This document shows positions 1 through 8,583 of a stretch of 64,000 nt of DNA, piece after piece. Within the stretch, counting starts at the first letter, position 1, and the number at the start of each line of letters is the position of its first letter. The notes beneath the pieces were generated by a model. The model saw nothing but the letters and a program-made list of their open reading frames with translations, was not told the origin of the DNA and did no database searches. This DNA comes from JANQQJ01 sp046290575 (GTDB lineage: Bacteria > Pseudomonadota > Alphaproteobacteria > SMXS01), in contig JBKAGX010000001.1 in NCBI GenBank assembly GCA_046290575.1, positions 62,001 through 126,000 of the forward strand. The letters are read 5' to 3'. A program made the position numbers and the translations under genes.

Positions 1-1260
1 TACCTCGATCACATCCGCGAGGGTCTTGGCATCAATGTCGGCGCCCTGGTCGGGCACTCGGTGCTGAGGTTGTTCGTCATGGGCGAGGAAGCGCAGGAAC
101 GCGCTGCCACCGACGCCGAAATCGACGAGATGTGCCGGCTGTTGAAAGAGGCGATGGCGGCTGGCGCCATTGGCCTGTCGACGTCTTATGTGGATGTCGA
201 CGAGAACATGAAGCCGGTGCCCAGCCGCTATTCCGAACTCAAGGAAAAGATCGCACTCGCGAAAGCCATGGCCGAAACCGGGCGCGGCGTGATGCAGACC
301 GTGCCGGATTTCATCACCGAAGGCCAGCAGATCGCCTGCATTGAGGAACTGGCGGAAATCTCCAAGGCCTCCGGCGTGATGTGTACGCTGGCGCCGATTG
401 TCTATTCGCCGCTGGGTGATGTGTGGCAGCAATCGCTCAACAAGCTCGAAGAAGTCAATGCCGCGGGCGCCAAGGTCTACGGCCAGTCCATGCCGCGACC
501 GTTCGATATGAACATCCGGCTGAGCGAGAATTCCTTCCTGCTGCTGTCCATGCCAGCGTGGGCTGCCGCACTGAAGATGTCGCTGGAAGAACGGCTGGTC
601 TATTTCAACGATCCCGACAACCAACAGACCCTCATCGACCAGATGATGAACTCCGAATCGCCGATCTTCGCCATGGTCCGGGTCGGCCGGGTGACGCATC
701 CGGACAACAAGAAGTATGAGGGCAAGACACTGGTCGAGATCGCGGGTGAAGAGGGCTCCAACGTACCGCGGGTGATGCTCGACATTGCATTGCGGGAAGA
801 TCTGGAAGCCGAGTTCCAGCTCGTCGGTCTGATCCACGCCGACCCGAACCATGTGGCGCAGATTCTCGATCACCAGTACTGCCATGTCGGCGCATCGGAC
901 GCCGGGGCGCACATCGCCCAGTTCTGCGGCGCGGGTGATACCTGCTACATGCTCTCAAAGCATGTGCGTGAACGCGGTGACATGACGCTGGAACGCGCCG
1001 TCTACCGCATGACGCACGAGGTGGCGCAGGCCTGGGGCATCGCTGACCGGGGCCTGCTGAAAGAAGGCATGGCGGCCGACGTGGTGGTGTTCGATCTGGA
1101 CAAGATTGACCGCGGCGAAGAGATCTTCGTGCACGATGTACCCGGCGACGCCAACCGCTATGTCCGCCACCCGCACGGTATCGACAAGGTGCTGGTGAAC
1201 GGCGCGGTGGTGGTCGACAAGGGCGCTTATACCGACGCCCGGGCCGGGCAGGTGGTTTAA
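1..1260 (+). CDS. N-acyl-D-amino-acid deacylase-like amidohydrolase, 5' truncated
   Basis: The reading frame is open from the first base of the window, so the N-terminal part with the first metal-binding HxH motif lies upstream; 419 residues are visible. The segment NVGALVGHSVLR near the start and the SDAGAH motif at about nt 895-912, followed by a C-terminal composite-barrel segment (KEGMAADVVVFD), fit amidohydrolase family 3, the D-aminoacylase group. Such enzymes remove acyl groups from N-acyl-D-amino acids or cleave related cyclic amides with zinc. The exact substrate cannot be read from this fragment. It is followed by a 115-base gap and the arsenic operon, with no sign of functional linkage. 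Confidence 0.8.
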   Translation, partial: YLDHIREGLGINVGALVGHSVLRLFVMGEEAQERAATDAEIDEMCRLLKEAMAAGAIGLSTSYVDVDENMKPVPSRYSELKEKIALAKAMAETGRGVMQTVPDFITEGQQIACIEELAEISKASGVMCTLAPIVYSPLGDVWQQSLNKLEEVNAAGAKVYGQSMPRPFDMNIRLSENSFLLLSMPAWAAALKMSLEERLVYFNDPDNQQTLIDQMMNSESPIFAMVRVGRVTHPDNKKYEGKTLVEIAGEEGSNVPRVMLDIALREDLEAEFQLVGLIHADPNHVAQILDHQYCHVGASDAGAHIAQFCGAGDTCYMLSKHVRERGDMTLERAVYRMTHEVAQAWGIADRGLLKEGMAADVVVFDLDKIDRGEEIFVHDVPGDANRYVRHPHGIDKVLVNGAVVVDKGAYTDARAGQVV

Positions 1261-1354
1261 ACCCAAGATTTGTCAAGCCCGCCTTTGAGCGGTTGTCCAT
1301 CGGCGGGACAGGCCTCTGGGGATAGTCATAAAACCATAACTCGACTCCTTTCCT

Positions 1355-1376
1355 TATTTCGGCAAACATCGAAATA
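1355..1376 (+). promoter_or_regulatory. Candidate ArsR operator overlapping the arsR start codon
   Basis: A perfect inverted repeat, TATTTCG, 8 nt, CGAAATA, ends on the A of the arsR ATG. ArsR repressors bind AT-rich dyads of this form and autoregulate. Its position over the translation start suggests it covers the downstream part of the promoter. Function is inferred from position and symmetry. Confidence 0.7.
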
Positions 1377-1762
1377 TGGAACAGAATAAAGCGGTACGCG
1401 CCTTCTCCGCGCTGGGGCAGGAAACGCGCCTGAAGATATTCCGCACCTTGCTGCAGGAGGGGCCAGAAGGGCTGCCGGCGGGCCGTATTGCCCTGATGCT
1501 GGAGGTGCCGCCATCGACCCTTTCCAGCCACTTGACCGTGCTGGAGACCGCAGGGCTTATCGAGTCACGGCGCGATGAGCGCCAGATCTATTACTCTGCC
1601 CACATCCTGGGCACGCGGGGGCTGCTGGATTATCTGACCCGCGACTGTTGCCGCGGACGGCCGGAAATCTGCAGCGACATCGGCGGTTTGGGAGAGCCGT
1701 CGCCGGGCACCATCCGTCAAGTTGAAGGGACACAAATTAAAGGAACAAAGGGAGCTGCTTGA
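1376..1762 (+). CDS. arsR: ArsR-family arsenite-responsive repressor
   Basis: A 128-residue winged-helix repressor that would leave DNA on binding As(III). The helix-turn-helix spans about residues 35-75 (recognition helix PPSTLSSHL). The classical ELCVCDL metal site is absent. Instead three cysteines lie in the C-terminal DCCRGRPEIC motif (C91, C92, C99), resembling the Acidithiobacillus-type ArsR, where a C-terminal cysteine triad binds arsenite. The gene overlaps arsC as TGATG, and a dyad covers its own start codon, pointing to an autoregulated arsR-arsC-aqp operon. Confidence 0.92.
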   Translation: MEQNKAVRAFSALGQETRLKIFRTLLQEGPEGLPAGRIALMLEVPPSTLSSHLTVLETAGLIESRRDERQIYYSAHILGTRGLLDYLTRDCCRGRPEICSDIGGLGEPSPGTIRQVEGTQIKGTKGAA

Positions 1763-2283
1763 TGACCGCAAACAGGATTTACAACGTGCTGTTTCTGTGT
1801 ACCGGCAATTCGGCGCGGAGCATTTTAGCCGAAGCGATCCTGAACCGGCTTGGGCTTGGAAAGTTTCAGGCGTTCAGCGCGGGCAGCCAACCCAAACCGG
1901 CGCCGAACCCGCATGCGATCGCGCTGCTGAAACAGCTGAACCACCCGACAGATACACTGCGATCAAAAAGCTGGGATGAGTTCGCCGCTGACGACGCGCC
2001 GGCGCTCGATTTCGTCTTTACGCTATGCGACTCGGCTGCGGGTGAAGCCTGCCCCGCTTGGCCCGGCCAGCCGATGACCGCCCATTGGGGGTTCGAGGAC
2101 CCGGCCAAGGTCGAGGCAGAGGGCGCCACCGAAGCGGATATCGCGCTCGCCTTCGCCGACGCCTACAAACAGATCCACAATATGCTGGATGTGTTTATCA
2201 ATCTGCCGCTCGCGTCCCTCGACCGGCTGAGCCTGCAACAGCGGTTGGACGAGATGGGCCGGTCGCGCGACAGCGCCGCCTGA
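1762..2283 (+). CDS. arsC: Arsenate reductase, low-molecular-weight phosphatase type
   Basis: Reduces arsenate to arsenite in the cytoplasm. The 173-residue protein opens with the phosphatase P-loop CTGNSARS (nucleophile C13). Two more cysteines (C89 and C97) match the relay pair of thioredoxin-coupled ArsC enzymes such as that of Staphylococcus pI258. The ATG at 1762 is chosen over an upstream TTG because it sits 1 base into the arsR stop (TGATG, translational coupling) behind GGGAG. The product arsenite would leave through the aquaglyceroporin encoded 8 bases downstream. Confidence 0.92.
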   Translation: MTANRIYNVLFLCTGNSARSILAEAILNRLGLGKFQAFSAGSQPKPAPNPHAIALLKQLNHPTDTLRSKSWDEFAADDAPALDFVFTLCDSAAGEACPAWPGQPMTAHWGFEDPAKVEAEGATEADIALAFADAYKQIHNMLDVFINLPLASLDRLSLQQRLDEMGRSRDSAA

Positions 2284-2291
2284 TTCAGTCC

Positions 2292-2966
2292 GTGCCCGAT
2301 CTTTCCAGACGGCTGTGCGCTGAAGCACTCGGCACCGCCATCCTGCTGGCCACGGTCGTCGGGTCCGGCATCATGGGCGAGACGCTCTCCGACGGGAACG
2401 ATGCGATCGCGCTGCTGGGCAACACCATCGCCACCGGCGCGATTCTGGCGGTCCTGATCCTGATCTTCGGTCCCTTGTCCGGGGCGCACTTCAACCCCGC
2501 CGTCACTCTAGCATTCGCAATTCGCGGCGAGATCACCTTGCCTCATGCCGGGCTCTACATCGTCGTGCAGATCGTGGCGGGGATTGCCGGGGTTGCGCTG
2601 GCGCATGCGATGTTCGGGCTGGACGTGTTGCAGTCCTCCGTCCGGATTCGCGAGACCAATGGCGAGCTGCTGGGCGAATTCGTTGCGACCTTCGGGCTTG
2701 TCGCCACCATTCTGGGCTGCATCCGGTTCCGGCCCGATGCCGTGCCCTATGCGGTCGGGCTCTTCATCACGGCGGGCTACTGGTTTACCTCGTCCACGTC
2801 CTTCGCCAACCCGGCGGTGACGATTGCGCGGACCTTTACCGACACCTTCTCAGGCATTCAGTCCGGTAACGCGCCCGGTTTCATCGCCGCGCAGTTGGTT
2901 GGCGCGGTGGTCGTAACACTGCTGTTCAGCTGGCTGCTCAAGGACGAAGAGTCCTCCTCACACTAA
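2292..2966 (+). CDS. Aquaglyceroporin, probable arsenite channel (AqpS-like)
   Basis: A 224-residue major intrinsic protein with about six membrane segments and both NPA boxes intact (HFNPAV, residues 67-72; FANPAV, 169-174). In rhizobial ars operons, AqpS replaces the ArsB/Acr3 pumps and lets arsenite flow out down its gradient. The same order arsR-arsC-aqp is seen here and no pump gene is present. GTG at 2292 is the only sensible start after the arsC stop; a longer in-frame extension would lie wholly inside arsC. Direction and substrate of transport are inferred from the operon. Confidence 0.88.
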   Translation: MPDLSRRLCAEALGTAILLATVVGSGIMGETLSDGNDAIALLGNTIATGAILAVLILIFGPLSGAHFNPAVTLAFAIRGEITLPHAGLYIVVQIVAGIAGVALAHAMFGLDVLQSSVRIRETNGELLGEFVATFGLVATILGCIRFRPDAVPYAVGLFITAGYWFTSSTSFANPAVTIARTFTDTFSGIQSGNAPGFIAAQLVGAVVVTLLFSWLLKDEESSSH

Positions 2967-3050
2967 AAGTCTCTCGCACTGCCGACTTTGCTTCTCGATA
3001 CAACCGGCGCTAAAGCGCCGGCCACTCGAAGCAAACGGAGAAAGACTTTG
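2966..3050. repeat. Long imperfect palindrome, first of two
   Basis: The arms AAAGTCTCTC, TTTGCTTCTCGA and CCGGCGCT are answered by AGCGCCGG, TCGAAGCAAA and GAGAAAGACTTT; the core is an 8-bp GC stem at 3004-3021. It lies between the convergent aquaglyceroporin and MaoC genes. It may act as a bidirectional transcription stop or be a copy of an interspersed palindromic repeat. Confidence 0.6.
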
Positions 3051-3054
3051 CCAA

Positions 3055-3114
3055 AATCCGTTCGTGTCGAGTGCCGTTCCAAAGGAACGGTGTATCAAGA
3101 CATGAACGGATGAC
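3055..3114. repeat. Long imperfect palindrome, second of two
   Basis: Outer arms ATCCGTTCGTGTC and GACATGAACGGAT enclose a perfect CCGTTCC-AAA-GGAACGG core at 3074-3090. It directly follows the first palindrome, so the whole 155-base spacer is two cruciform-prone elements. No gene is seen in it. Confidence 0.6.
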
Positions 3115-3121
3115 ACCGTGA

Positions 3122-3586
3122 CTAAGCCGGGCGTTTGTGCACCAGGCTGTCGCCGTAATAGCCGAACACACATTCGCCCGCCTCATTGCGCAACTCGTGC
3201 CGGATGGTAACGCGGCCAATATCGCCGCGCTTTTTCCACGGACGCTTTTCCAGAATCTCCGCCCAGGCGCAGATCTTGTCACCGGGCCGCATGGGCTTGC
3301 GCCACCGCACTTCATCCCAGCCAATGCCGCAGACCCAGGCCACATCGCCAAAAACCTGGTGATCGAGAATGCGCCAGATCGCCGCCGTATAGATGCCGCT
3401 GGAGGTGAGACCCTGAAACACCGGATGATCGGCAGCGGCTTCCTCATCGGCGTGAAAATATTGCGGATCGTAGCGGCGCGCGAACTCGACCATCTCGTCC
3501 TTATCAAGGATAAGCCAGTCCGACTGGACCGTCTCACCAATCTTCAGATCCTCAAAATAGCGCCACTCTGTCTTTCGTTCCGGCAT
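3122..3586 (-). CDS. MaoC-family dehydratase
   Basis: A 154-residue single hot-dog protein. The pair D40 and H45 in RYDPQYFHADEEAA matches the catalytic Asp/His of (R)-specific enoyl-CoA hydratases and MaoC proteins, which hydrate enoyl-CoA thioesters. It is divergent from the MFS gene at 3670 and convergent with the arsenic operon. Two further acyl-thioester or aromatic-type enzymes lie nearby (isomerase at 4931, thioesterase at 5529), suggesting a small acyl-CoA or aromatic catabolic patch. The substrate is unknown. Confidence 0.85.
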   Translation of the reverse strand: MPERKTEWRYFEDLKIGETVQSDWLILDKDEMVEFARRYDPQYFHADEEAAADHPVFQGLTSSGIYTAAIWRILDHQVFGDVAWVCGIGWDEVRWRKPMRPGDKICAWAEILEKRPWKKRGDIGRVTIRHELRNEAGECVFGYYGDSLVHKRPA

Positions 3587-3669
3587 TCGTTTCGGTCTCT
3601 ATACATTCATGGGTGAAGGGCCTATGTAGATCGGCCCGCCTGCTGCTGCAACCGGTCCCAATCCCAAGC

Positions 3670-4938
3670 ATGAACTATCTGGCCTTCATTCTGTCGAACC
3701 CGCGCTTTCTTGCCTACGGGTTCCTGATGCTGTTTTTTTCCAGCTTCGGCCAGACCTATTTCTTCGGGCCTTTTACCAACAGCATCCGCCTCGATATGGG
3801 CCTAAGCCACGGCGAGATCGGCCTGCTGTTCTCCATCTCCACCGGCATTGCCGGGGTGCTGATGATGTGGGTGGGACGCAAAATTGACGACGTCGATCTG
3901 CGGTTCTTCACGGCTGTCATTTGCGCCGGGCTGATCGCCGGCTGCTTCGCCATGTCGGCGGCCACCAATATCGTGACGCTGCTGTTTGCGTTCTTCCTGC
4001 TTCGGCTGTCCGGTCAGGGCTTGATGATGCATGCGTCGTTCACCACGATGGCGCGCTATTTCGACAAGGAGCGCGGCAAGGCCGTCTCTGTCGCGGGCTT
4101 CGGCATGGCTGCCGCCCAGGCGGTTTTTCCCGGCATCGCCCGCATCATGGATGCCGAACTGGGCTGGCGCGATGCCTGGCAATATAGCGCCATCCTGCTC
4201 ACCATCGTGCTGATCCCGTTGATGATGTGGCTGCTGACGGGCCATGGTGAGCGGCACGAAAAATTCCTGGAAGAAAACGAAGAGGGGCAGGCCGCCGGGA
4301 CAGCCAAGAGCGACGCCTGGGTGCGGCGGGTTCTTCTGAAGGATATCCGGTTCTACCTGATTTTTCCCGCCTTCATGTCGATGCCCTATCTGCTGACGGG
4401 GTTCATCTTTCATCAGCAGTTTCTGGCGGACGCCAAGGGGTGGTCCTACGATCTGCAGCCGGCGGCATTCACCGCCTTTGCCGGGATTGGTTTCATCTGT
4501 TCCGTCTTTGGCGGACCCCTGGTTGACCGGTTCGGCGCGCGTAATCTCATCCCCTTCAATTCGATCCCGTTGATTCTCGGCATCGCGGTGCTGGCGATGA
4601 CGGACGACCCCATCGCTGCGTGGCTATATCTGGGCCTGGCGGGTGTTTCGCTGGGCTTCGCAATACCCATCGGCGGCGCATTCTGGGCAGAGATGTATGG
4701 CCCGGCCCATGTCGGCTCCGCGCGCGCCATCATGGGGGCGTGCGGCATGATCGCCACCGCGCTGGCGCCCTACACGATGGGCCTGTTGTTCGATGTGGGC
4801 ATCAGCGTCGATGCCATCGCCATTTGGGGCGTGGCCTATATGATCGTCGCGCTTGCGCTGGTCTGGCTGATGGTGTTCCGTTACTGGGTCCAGCCGGGAG
4901 TCACACCGGGAGTGCCTGAAAGAGCTCTAAATGATTGA
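3670..4938 (+). CDS. Major facilitator superfamily transporter
   Basis: A 422-residue inner-membrane protein with about 12 hydrophobic segments and a central cytoplasmic linker rich in charged residues (HGERHEKFLEENEEG). The loop WVGRKIDD after TM2 is a degenerate MFS signature. ATG at 3670 (MNYLAFILSN) gives a normal N-terminus; an in-frame GTG at 3613 would add 19 residues with no better ribosome site. Its end overlaps the next gene by 8 bases, so the two are probably co-expressed. The substrate cannot be assigned; organic acids are common for this group. Confidence 0.8.
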   Translation: MNYLAFILSNPRFLAYGFLMLFFSSFGQTYFFGPFTNSIRLDMGLSHGEIGLLFSISTGIAGVLMMWVGRKIDDVDLRFFTAVICAGLIAGCFAMSAATNIVTLLFAFFLLRLSGQGLMMHASFTTMARYFDKERGKAVSVAGFGMAAAQAVFPGIARIMDAELGWRDAWQYSAILLTIVLIPLMMWLLTGHGERHEKFLEENEEGQAAGTAKSDAWVRRVLLKDIRFYLIFPAFMSMPYLLTGFIFHQQFLADAKGWSYDLQPAAFTAFAGIGFICSVFGGPLVDRFGARNLIPFNSIPLILGIAVLAMTDDPIAAWLYLGLAGVSLGFAIPIGGAFWAEMYGPAHVGSARAIMGACGMIATALAPYTMGLLFDVGISVDAIAIWGVAYMIVALALVWLMVFRYWVQPGVTPGVPERALND

Positions 4939-5536
4939 ATTCGAGTTTTTCTTCGACTGCTCCAGCCCCTGGAGCTATCTGGCGTTCCACAACGTACAGC
5001 CGCTGGCGGCGGAGTTCGGTGTCGATATCGACTGGAAACCGGTGCTGGTCGGCGGGATTTTCAATACCGCCAATGACAGCGTTTACAAGAACCGGGATAA
5101 TCCGGTGCCCGCCAAGGCCATTTACATGGGCAAGGACCTACTGGACTGGGCGCGGCTTTCCGGCGTTGAGATCCGCTGGCCGTCGATCTTCCCCGTAAAC
5201 AGTGTCAACGCCATGCGCGGCTGCTTTCTGGCAATCGAACAGGGTAAGCTGGTGCCGTTTGCGACCCAGGTATGCGAAGCCTATTGGCGCGACGATAAAG
5301 ACATTGGTGACAAGGCGGTGCTGGGCGACATCGTCGACGCTGTCGGCATGGACCGGGTGGCATTTTTTGATGGTATTGCGGACCCGGCCATCAAAGCCAA
5401 GTTACGCGACACCACACAAGAGGTCGTTGACCGGGGTGGTTTCGGCTCACCCACCATGTTCATCAACGAAACCGATATGTATTTCGGCAATGACAGGCTG
5501 CCGCTGGTGCGTGACGCGTTTGAACGGCTTAGTTAG
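4931..5536 (+). CDS. 2-hydroxychromene-2-carboxylate isomerase family protein
   Basis: A 201-residue thioredoxin-fold protein of the DsbA/GST-kappa group. The N-terminal FDCSSPWSYLAF has serine where DsbA has CxxC, as in glutathione-dependent HCCA isomerase (NahD) of naphthalene degradation. A C-terminal GSPTMFINE cis-Pro loop is present. It starts inside the MFS gene (8-base overlap), and its stop overlaps the stop of the opposing thioesterase by 8 bases. Many family members act on unknown glutathione substrates, so a naphthalene role should not be assumed. Confidence 0.85.
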   Translation: MIEFEFFFDCSSPWSYLAFHNVQPLAAEFGVDIDWKPVLVGGIFNTANDSVYKNRDNPVPAKAIYMGKDLLDWARLSGVEIRWPSIFPVNSVNAMRGCFLAIEQGKLVPFATQVCEAYWRDDKDIGDKAVLGDIVDAVGMDRVAFFDGIADPAIKAKLRDTTQEVVDRGGFGSPTMFINETDMYFGNDRLPLVRDAFERLS

Positions 5537-5972
5537 TCTCTAACGCGGTCCCTTCAAAAGCCCGGATCCGGGCGGCGAAGTCTTCCGGCACCGGCACCGG
5601 CCGGTGTGTCGCCAGGTTAGCCGAAACCAGCACTGTCTGGCCGGACGCGAGAAGATCATCCGAATCATGCGCGTGGATCTCGAACAGATTCGTCATACTC
5701 GTATTGCCGATCCGAGATACCCGCACGCAGACATCGATCAGCTGATCGAACTTGATCGGCTGGCGGTAGTCGACGGTCGAGGTCACCAGATGGAAATCGA
5801 TGCCCGTCTCCGCGACACTGTCTGCATATTGGATCCCGGTGGCCCGCATATATTCCGTATGGCCCACGTCAAAATAGGTCAGATAATGCGCGTTGAAGAC
5901 AACGGCCTGGGCGTCTATCTCGGCATAGCGGACGCGTATGGTATGATGAAATTTAAAGTCGGCACGGGCCAA
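5529..5972 (-). CDS. Acyl-CoA thioesterase, 4HBT hot-dog family
   Basis: A 147-residue YbgC/FadM-like thioesterase that hydrolyses acyl-CoA. The motif RYAEIDAQAVVFNAHYLTYFD holds the catalytic aspartate (D20) and the Val-Phe-Asn-His segment typical of the family. It runs opposite to the isomerase and the two stop codons overlap (8 bases). The chain-length preference is not visible from sequence. Confidence 0.87.
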   Translation of the reverse strand: MARADFKFHHTIRVRYAEIDAQAVVFNAHYLTYFDVGHTEYMRATGIQYADSVAETGIDFHLVTSTVDYRQPIKFDQLIDVCVRVSRIGNTSMTNLFEIHAHDSDDLLASGQTVLVSANLATHRPVPVPEDFAARIRAFEGTALETN

Positions 5973-6060
5973 GGCTGGTCTCCTGATCGATCTTCAGCTT
6001 GCCTTACGGAACAGCAGGCCGATTTACAAGGCTGAACCATTCGAAGAAAACCGGGATATT

Positions 6061-7008
6061 ATGCGTATTTCAAAACTGTTAAGCGTCGCATTTGCAGGCC
6101 TGTTCACAGCATTGTGGTCTGAAGCCGCCACCGCCACCCCGCAGCCCGCACCCCCTGGAGGGCCTATTGAGGCCTTTGCGACGCATAACGAAAGCAGCAC
6201 GACATCCGTTCGGCACAACCTCTGGAACGACGTCATCGGGACCATCCTGGAAGAGGGCCCGGGCGGTCGTGGCGAGATAGAGTATGGCGAGCTGGGCCGA
6301 CTGGGCCACGACGTTCTCGATAGCTATTTGAAGATCATGCAGGGGATTGAGGTTTCGGGCCTCAATCGTGACGAGCAGCTCGCCTATTGGCTGAACCTCT
6401 ACAATGCCAAATCGCTGAAGATCATGTTTGGTCAGTTCAAGGGCGTCGCCGGAAACAAGATCCAGGGGGCCGGGCACAATCCTCACCGGTCAAAACGTGT
6501 GCGTGTGAAAAAAGTCTATCTGGGTGAAGACAGCCCCTGGGGGACACCCAGCCTGAGCGTGCAAGGCGTAGATCTTTCACTCAACGATATTGAACACCGG
6601 ATTCTCTATGCCTATTGGGATCCGAAACGGGTGCTGTACGGGCTGTCCTGCCCGGCGCGCGGGTGCCCGTCGCTTCAGGCCGCGTTCAACGGCACGACCG
6701 TAAACCAACAACTGGCTGCCGCGGCCCAGGCCTTCCTGGCTCGAAAAGACGCTATCAAAGTAAAACGCGGCAGACTGGAGGTGTCGGAACTGTATCAATG
6801 GCACATGTCGGCTTTTGGATCCGAAAACGCGGTTATCGACCATATACGCGGGATGGCCGGGCCAGCACTCGCGCCGGATCTTGCCGGGATCAGCAGCATC
6901 GATGCCTATGAGTTCAGTTGGAGACTCAATGGCAGCGAACCGCCGCCGGACTGGAAAGAACCAGCGGGCATGACCAACCGCGGCTCAGGGCTGCCGGCAC
7001 AGTTCTAG
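6061..7008 (+). CDS. Exported DUF547 domain protein
   Basis: A 315-residue protein with an N-terminal signal peptide (hydrophobic stretch at residues 7-22 ending in an Ala-rich segment before TPQPAP). The DUF547 hallmarks follow: LAYWLNLYNA at about residues 101-110, the LNDIEHRIL segment, and SCPARGCPSL with paired cysteines at about 197-203. DUF547 has a papain-like fold, but its enzymatic role is unsettled. It stands alone between divergent neighbours. Confidence 0.82.
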   Translation: MRISKLLSVAFAGLFTALWSEAATATPQPAPPGGPIEAFATHNESSTTSVRHNLWNDVIGTILEEGPGGRGEIEYGELGRLGHDVLDSYLKIMQGIEVSGLNRDEQLAYWLNLYNAKSLKIMFGQFKGVAGNKIQGAGHNPHRSKRVRVKKVYLGEDSPWGTPSLSVQGVDLSLNDIEHRILYAYWDPKRVLYGLSCPARGCPSLQAAFNGTTVNQQLAAAAQAFLARKDAIKVKRGRLEVSELYQWHMSAFGSENAVIDHIRGMAGPALAPDLAGISSIDAYEFSWRLNGSEPPPDWKEPAGMTNRGSGLPAQF

Positions 7009-7030
7009 CGCCACAGCAGGTAAAATTTAC

Positions 7031-7040
7031 TTACCGGTAA
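7031..7040 (+). promoter_or_regulatory. Candidate TetR-type operator upstream of the aldehyde dehydrogenase
   Basis: The palindrome TTACCGGTAA lies 41 bases before the dehydrogenase ATG in an otherwise AT-rich promoter stretch. Dyads built on ACCGGT are common TetR-family operators. No regulator gene is adjacent, so this is only a candidate. Confidence 0.4.
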
Positions 7041-7081
7041 CATTTGCTAGAATACGCCCCCTTTCAGGACAGGAGCGTCTT

Positions 7082-8491
7082 ATGGACGAGCACCAGATTG
7101 CCGAAGTTCTCAACCGCCAGCGCCAGGCGTTTCTGCGGGATGGCCCACCTGATATCGAGACACGCAAGGCGCATCTGACCGCCATCGAAGGTCAGGTCCG
7201 CAAGTACCGCGACCGGATGGCCGATGTGCTGACTGAGGATTTCGGTAACCGCAGCCGCCACGAAACCCTGCTGGCGGAGACCATGGCGACGGTGATGTCG
7301 CTAAAGCACAACAAGAAACACCTGGCCAGCTGGATGAAGCCGCAAAAGCGGCCCATTAACCGGCTGCAGCACCCGTTCGCCAAGGCCTTCATCCACTATC
7401 AGCCACTGGGTGTGATCGGCATCATGGCGCCGTGGAACTACTCCTACCAACTGTCGTTGATTCCACTTGCACAGGCCCTGGCCGCCGGCAACCGTGTAAT
7501 GCTGAAACCATCTGAATACACACCCGGCGCATCCGAGCTGATGAAAGAAATGCTGGGCGAAATTTTCGAAGAGGAGCAAGTCGCCGTAATTACCGGCGGA
7601 CCGGATGTCGCGGCTGCCTTCAGCCGTCAGAAATATGATCATCTGATGTTCACCGGCTCCACCGCCACAGGCCGCCGGGTGATGATGGCCGCCGCAGAAA
7701 ATCTCGTGCCGGTGACACTGGAACTGGGTGGCAAGTCGCCGGCCATTATCGGCCCGGACTATGACTTGAAAGACGCGGCAGGAAAGATCGCCACCGGCAA
7801 GTTCCTTAATGCCGGACAGACCTGCATCGCTCCGGATTACACCTTTGTTCCCAAAGGCCAGTCGGGCGCCTTTGCAGACGCACTGAGCAGCCAGGTGACC
7901 GAGATGTACCCGACGCTGGCCGCCAATCCGGATTTCACGTCCATCATCGCCGACCGGCACTATGAACGCATTACGGGGCTCGTCGAGGACGCGAAAACCA
8001 AGGGCGCGCGGGTTCAGGAAATCAACCCGGCAGGCGAGGACATGAGCAACCAGCGCAAGATCCCGCCCACCATGCTCTTCGATGTGACCGACGACATGGC
8101 CATCATGCAGGAGGAAATCTTTGGGCCCGTCCTTCCGGTCAAGGAATATGAGAGCCTCGACGAGACGATAGACTATGTGAATGCTCATGACCGTCCACTG
8201 GCGCTCTACCACTTCACCAATGACGCGCCCGCGCGTGAAAGGGTGATCGACCGTACCACGGCGGGGGGTATGACCATCAATGACACCATCCTGCATGTCG
8301 CCGTTGAAGAACTACCCTTCGGCGGTGTCGGCCCCAGCGGCCTGGGCGCCTATCACGGCGAAGCTGGCTTCCGCACCTTCAGTCATGCGAAATCGATTCT
8401 CCAACAATCCAAGATCGCCTTCACAGGCGCGATGAAGCCGCCCTTTGGGCCTGGCTTGGAGAAGATCGCAAACATGATGATCGGCAAGTAG
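7082..8491 (+). CDS. Coniferyl-aldehyde-type dehydrogenase
   Basis: A 469-residue NAD(P)-dependent aldehyde dehydrogenase that oxidises aldehydes to acids. Catalytic residues are present: N119 in PWNYS, E214 in TLELGGKSP and C248 in NAGQTCIAPDY. The short length, the APDY motif after the catalytic Cys and the C-terminal hydrophobic tail resemble the class 3 and coniferyl aldehyde dehydrogenase (CalB) group. The start is supported by AGGAG at 7070-7074. It may serve aromatic or long-chain aldehyde oxidation; substrate not proven. Confidence 0.87.
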   Translation: MDEHQIAEVLNRQRQAFLRDGPPDIETRKAHLTAIEGQVRKYRDRMADVLTEDFGNRSRHETLLAETMATVMSLKHNKKHLASWMKPQKRPINRLQHPFAKAFIHYQPLGVIGIMAPWNYSYQLSLIPLAQALAAGNRVMLKPSEYTPGASELMKEMLGEIFEEEQVAVITGGPDVAAAFSRQKYDHLMFTGSTATGRRVMMAAAENLVPVTLELGGKSPAIIGPDYDLKDAAGKIATGKFLNAGQTCIAPDYTFVPKGQSGAFADALSSQVTEMYPTLAANPDFTSIIADRHYERITGLVEDAKTKGARVQEINPAGEDMSNQRKIPPTMLFDVTDDMAIMQEEIFGPVLPVKEYESLDETIDYVNAHDRPLALYHFTNDAPARERVIDRTTAGGMTINDTILHVAVEELPFGGVGPSGLGAYHGEAGFRTFSHAKSILQQSKIAFTGAMKPPFGPGLEKIANMMIGK

Positions 8492-8583
8492 TCACGGCGT
8501 GACAGCCGCCCGCATTTGGCTATTATCAGGCGCAACCGGCTGGACATGAGTCCCAGCCAAATTCCCCAGAAACGGAGTTGGGC

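Noticed and set aside
632..1531. A 299-residue ORF antisense to the amidohydrolase and arsR
   Set aside because: It opposes two well-supported genes, is highly Arg/Pro-rich as expected from a GC-rich shadow frame, and shows no family motif.
2058..2291. Extended N-terminus for the aquaglyceroporin
   Set aside because: These bases encode ArsC in another frame, and the first membrane segment begins after the GTG at 2292.
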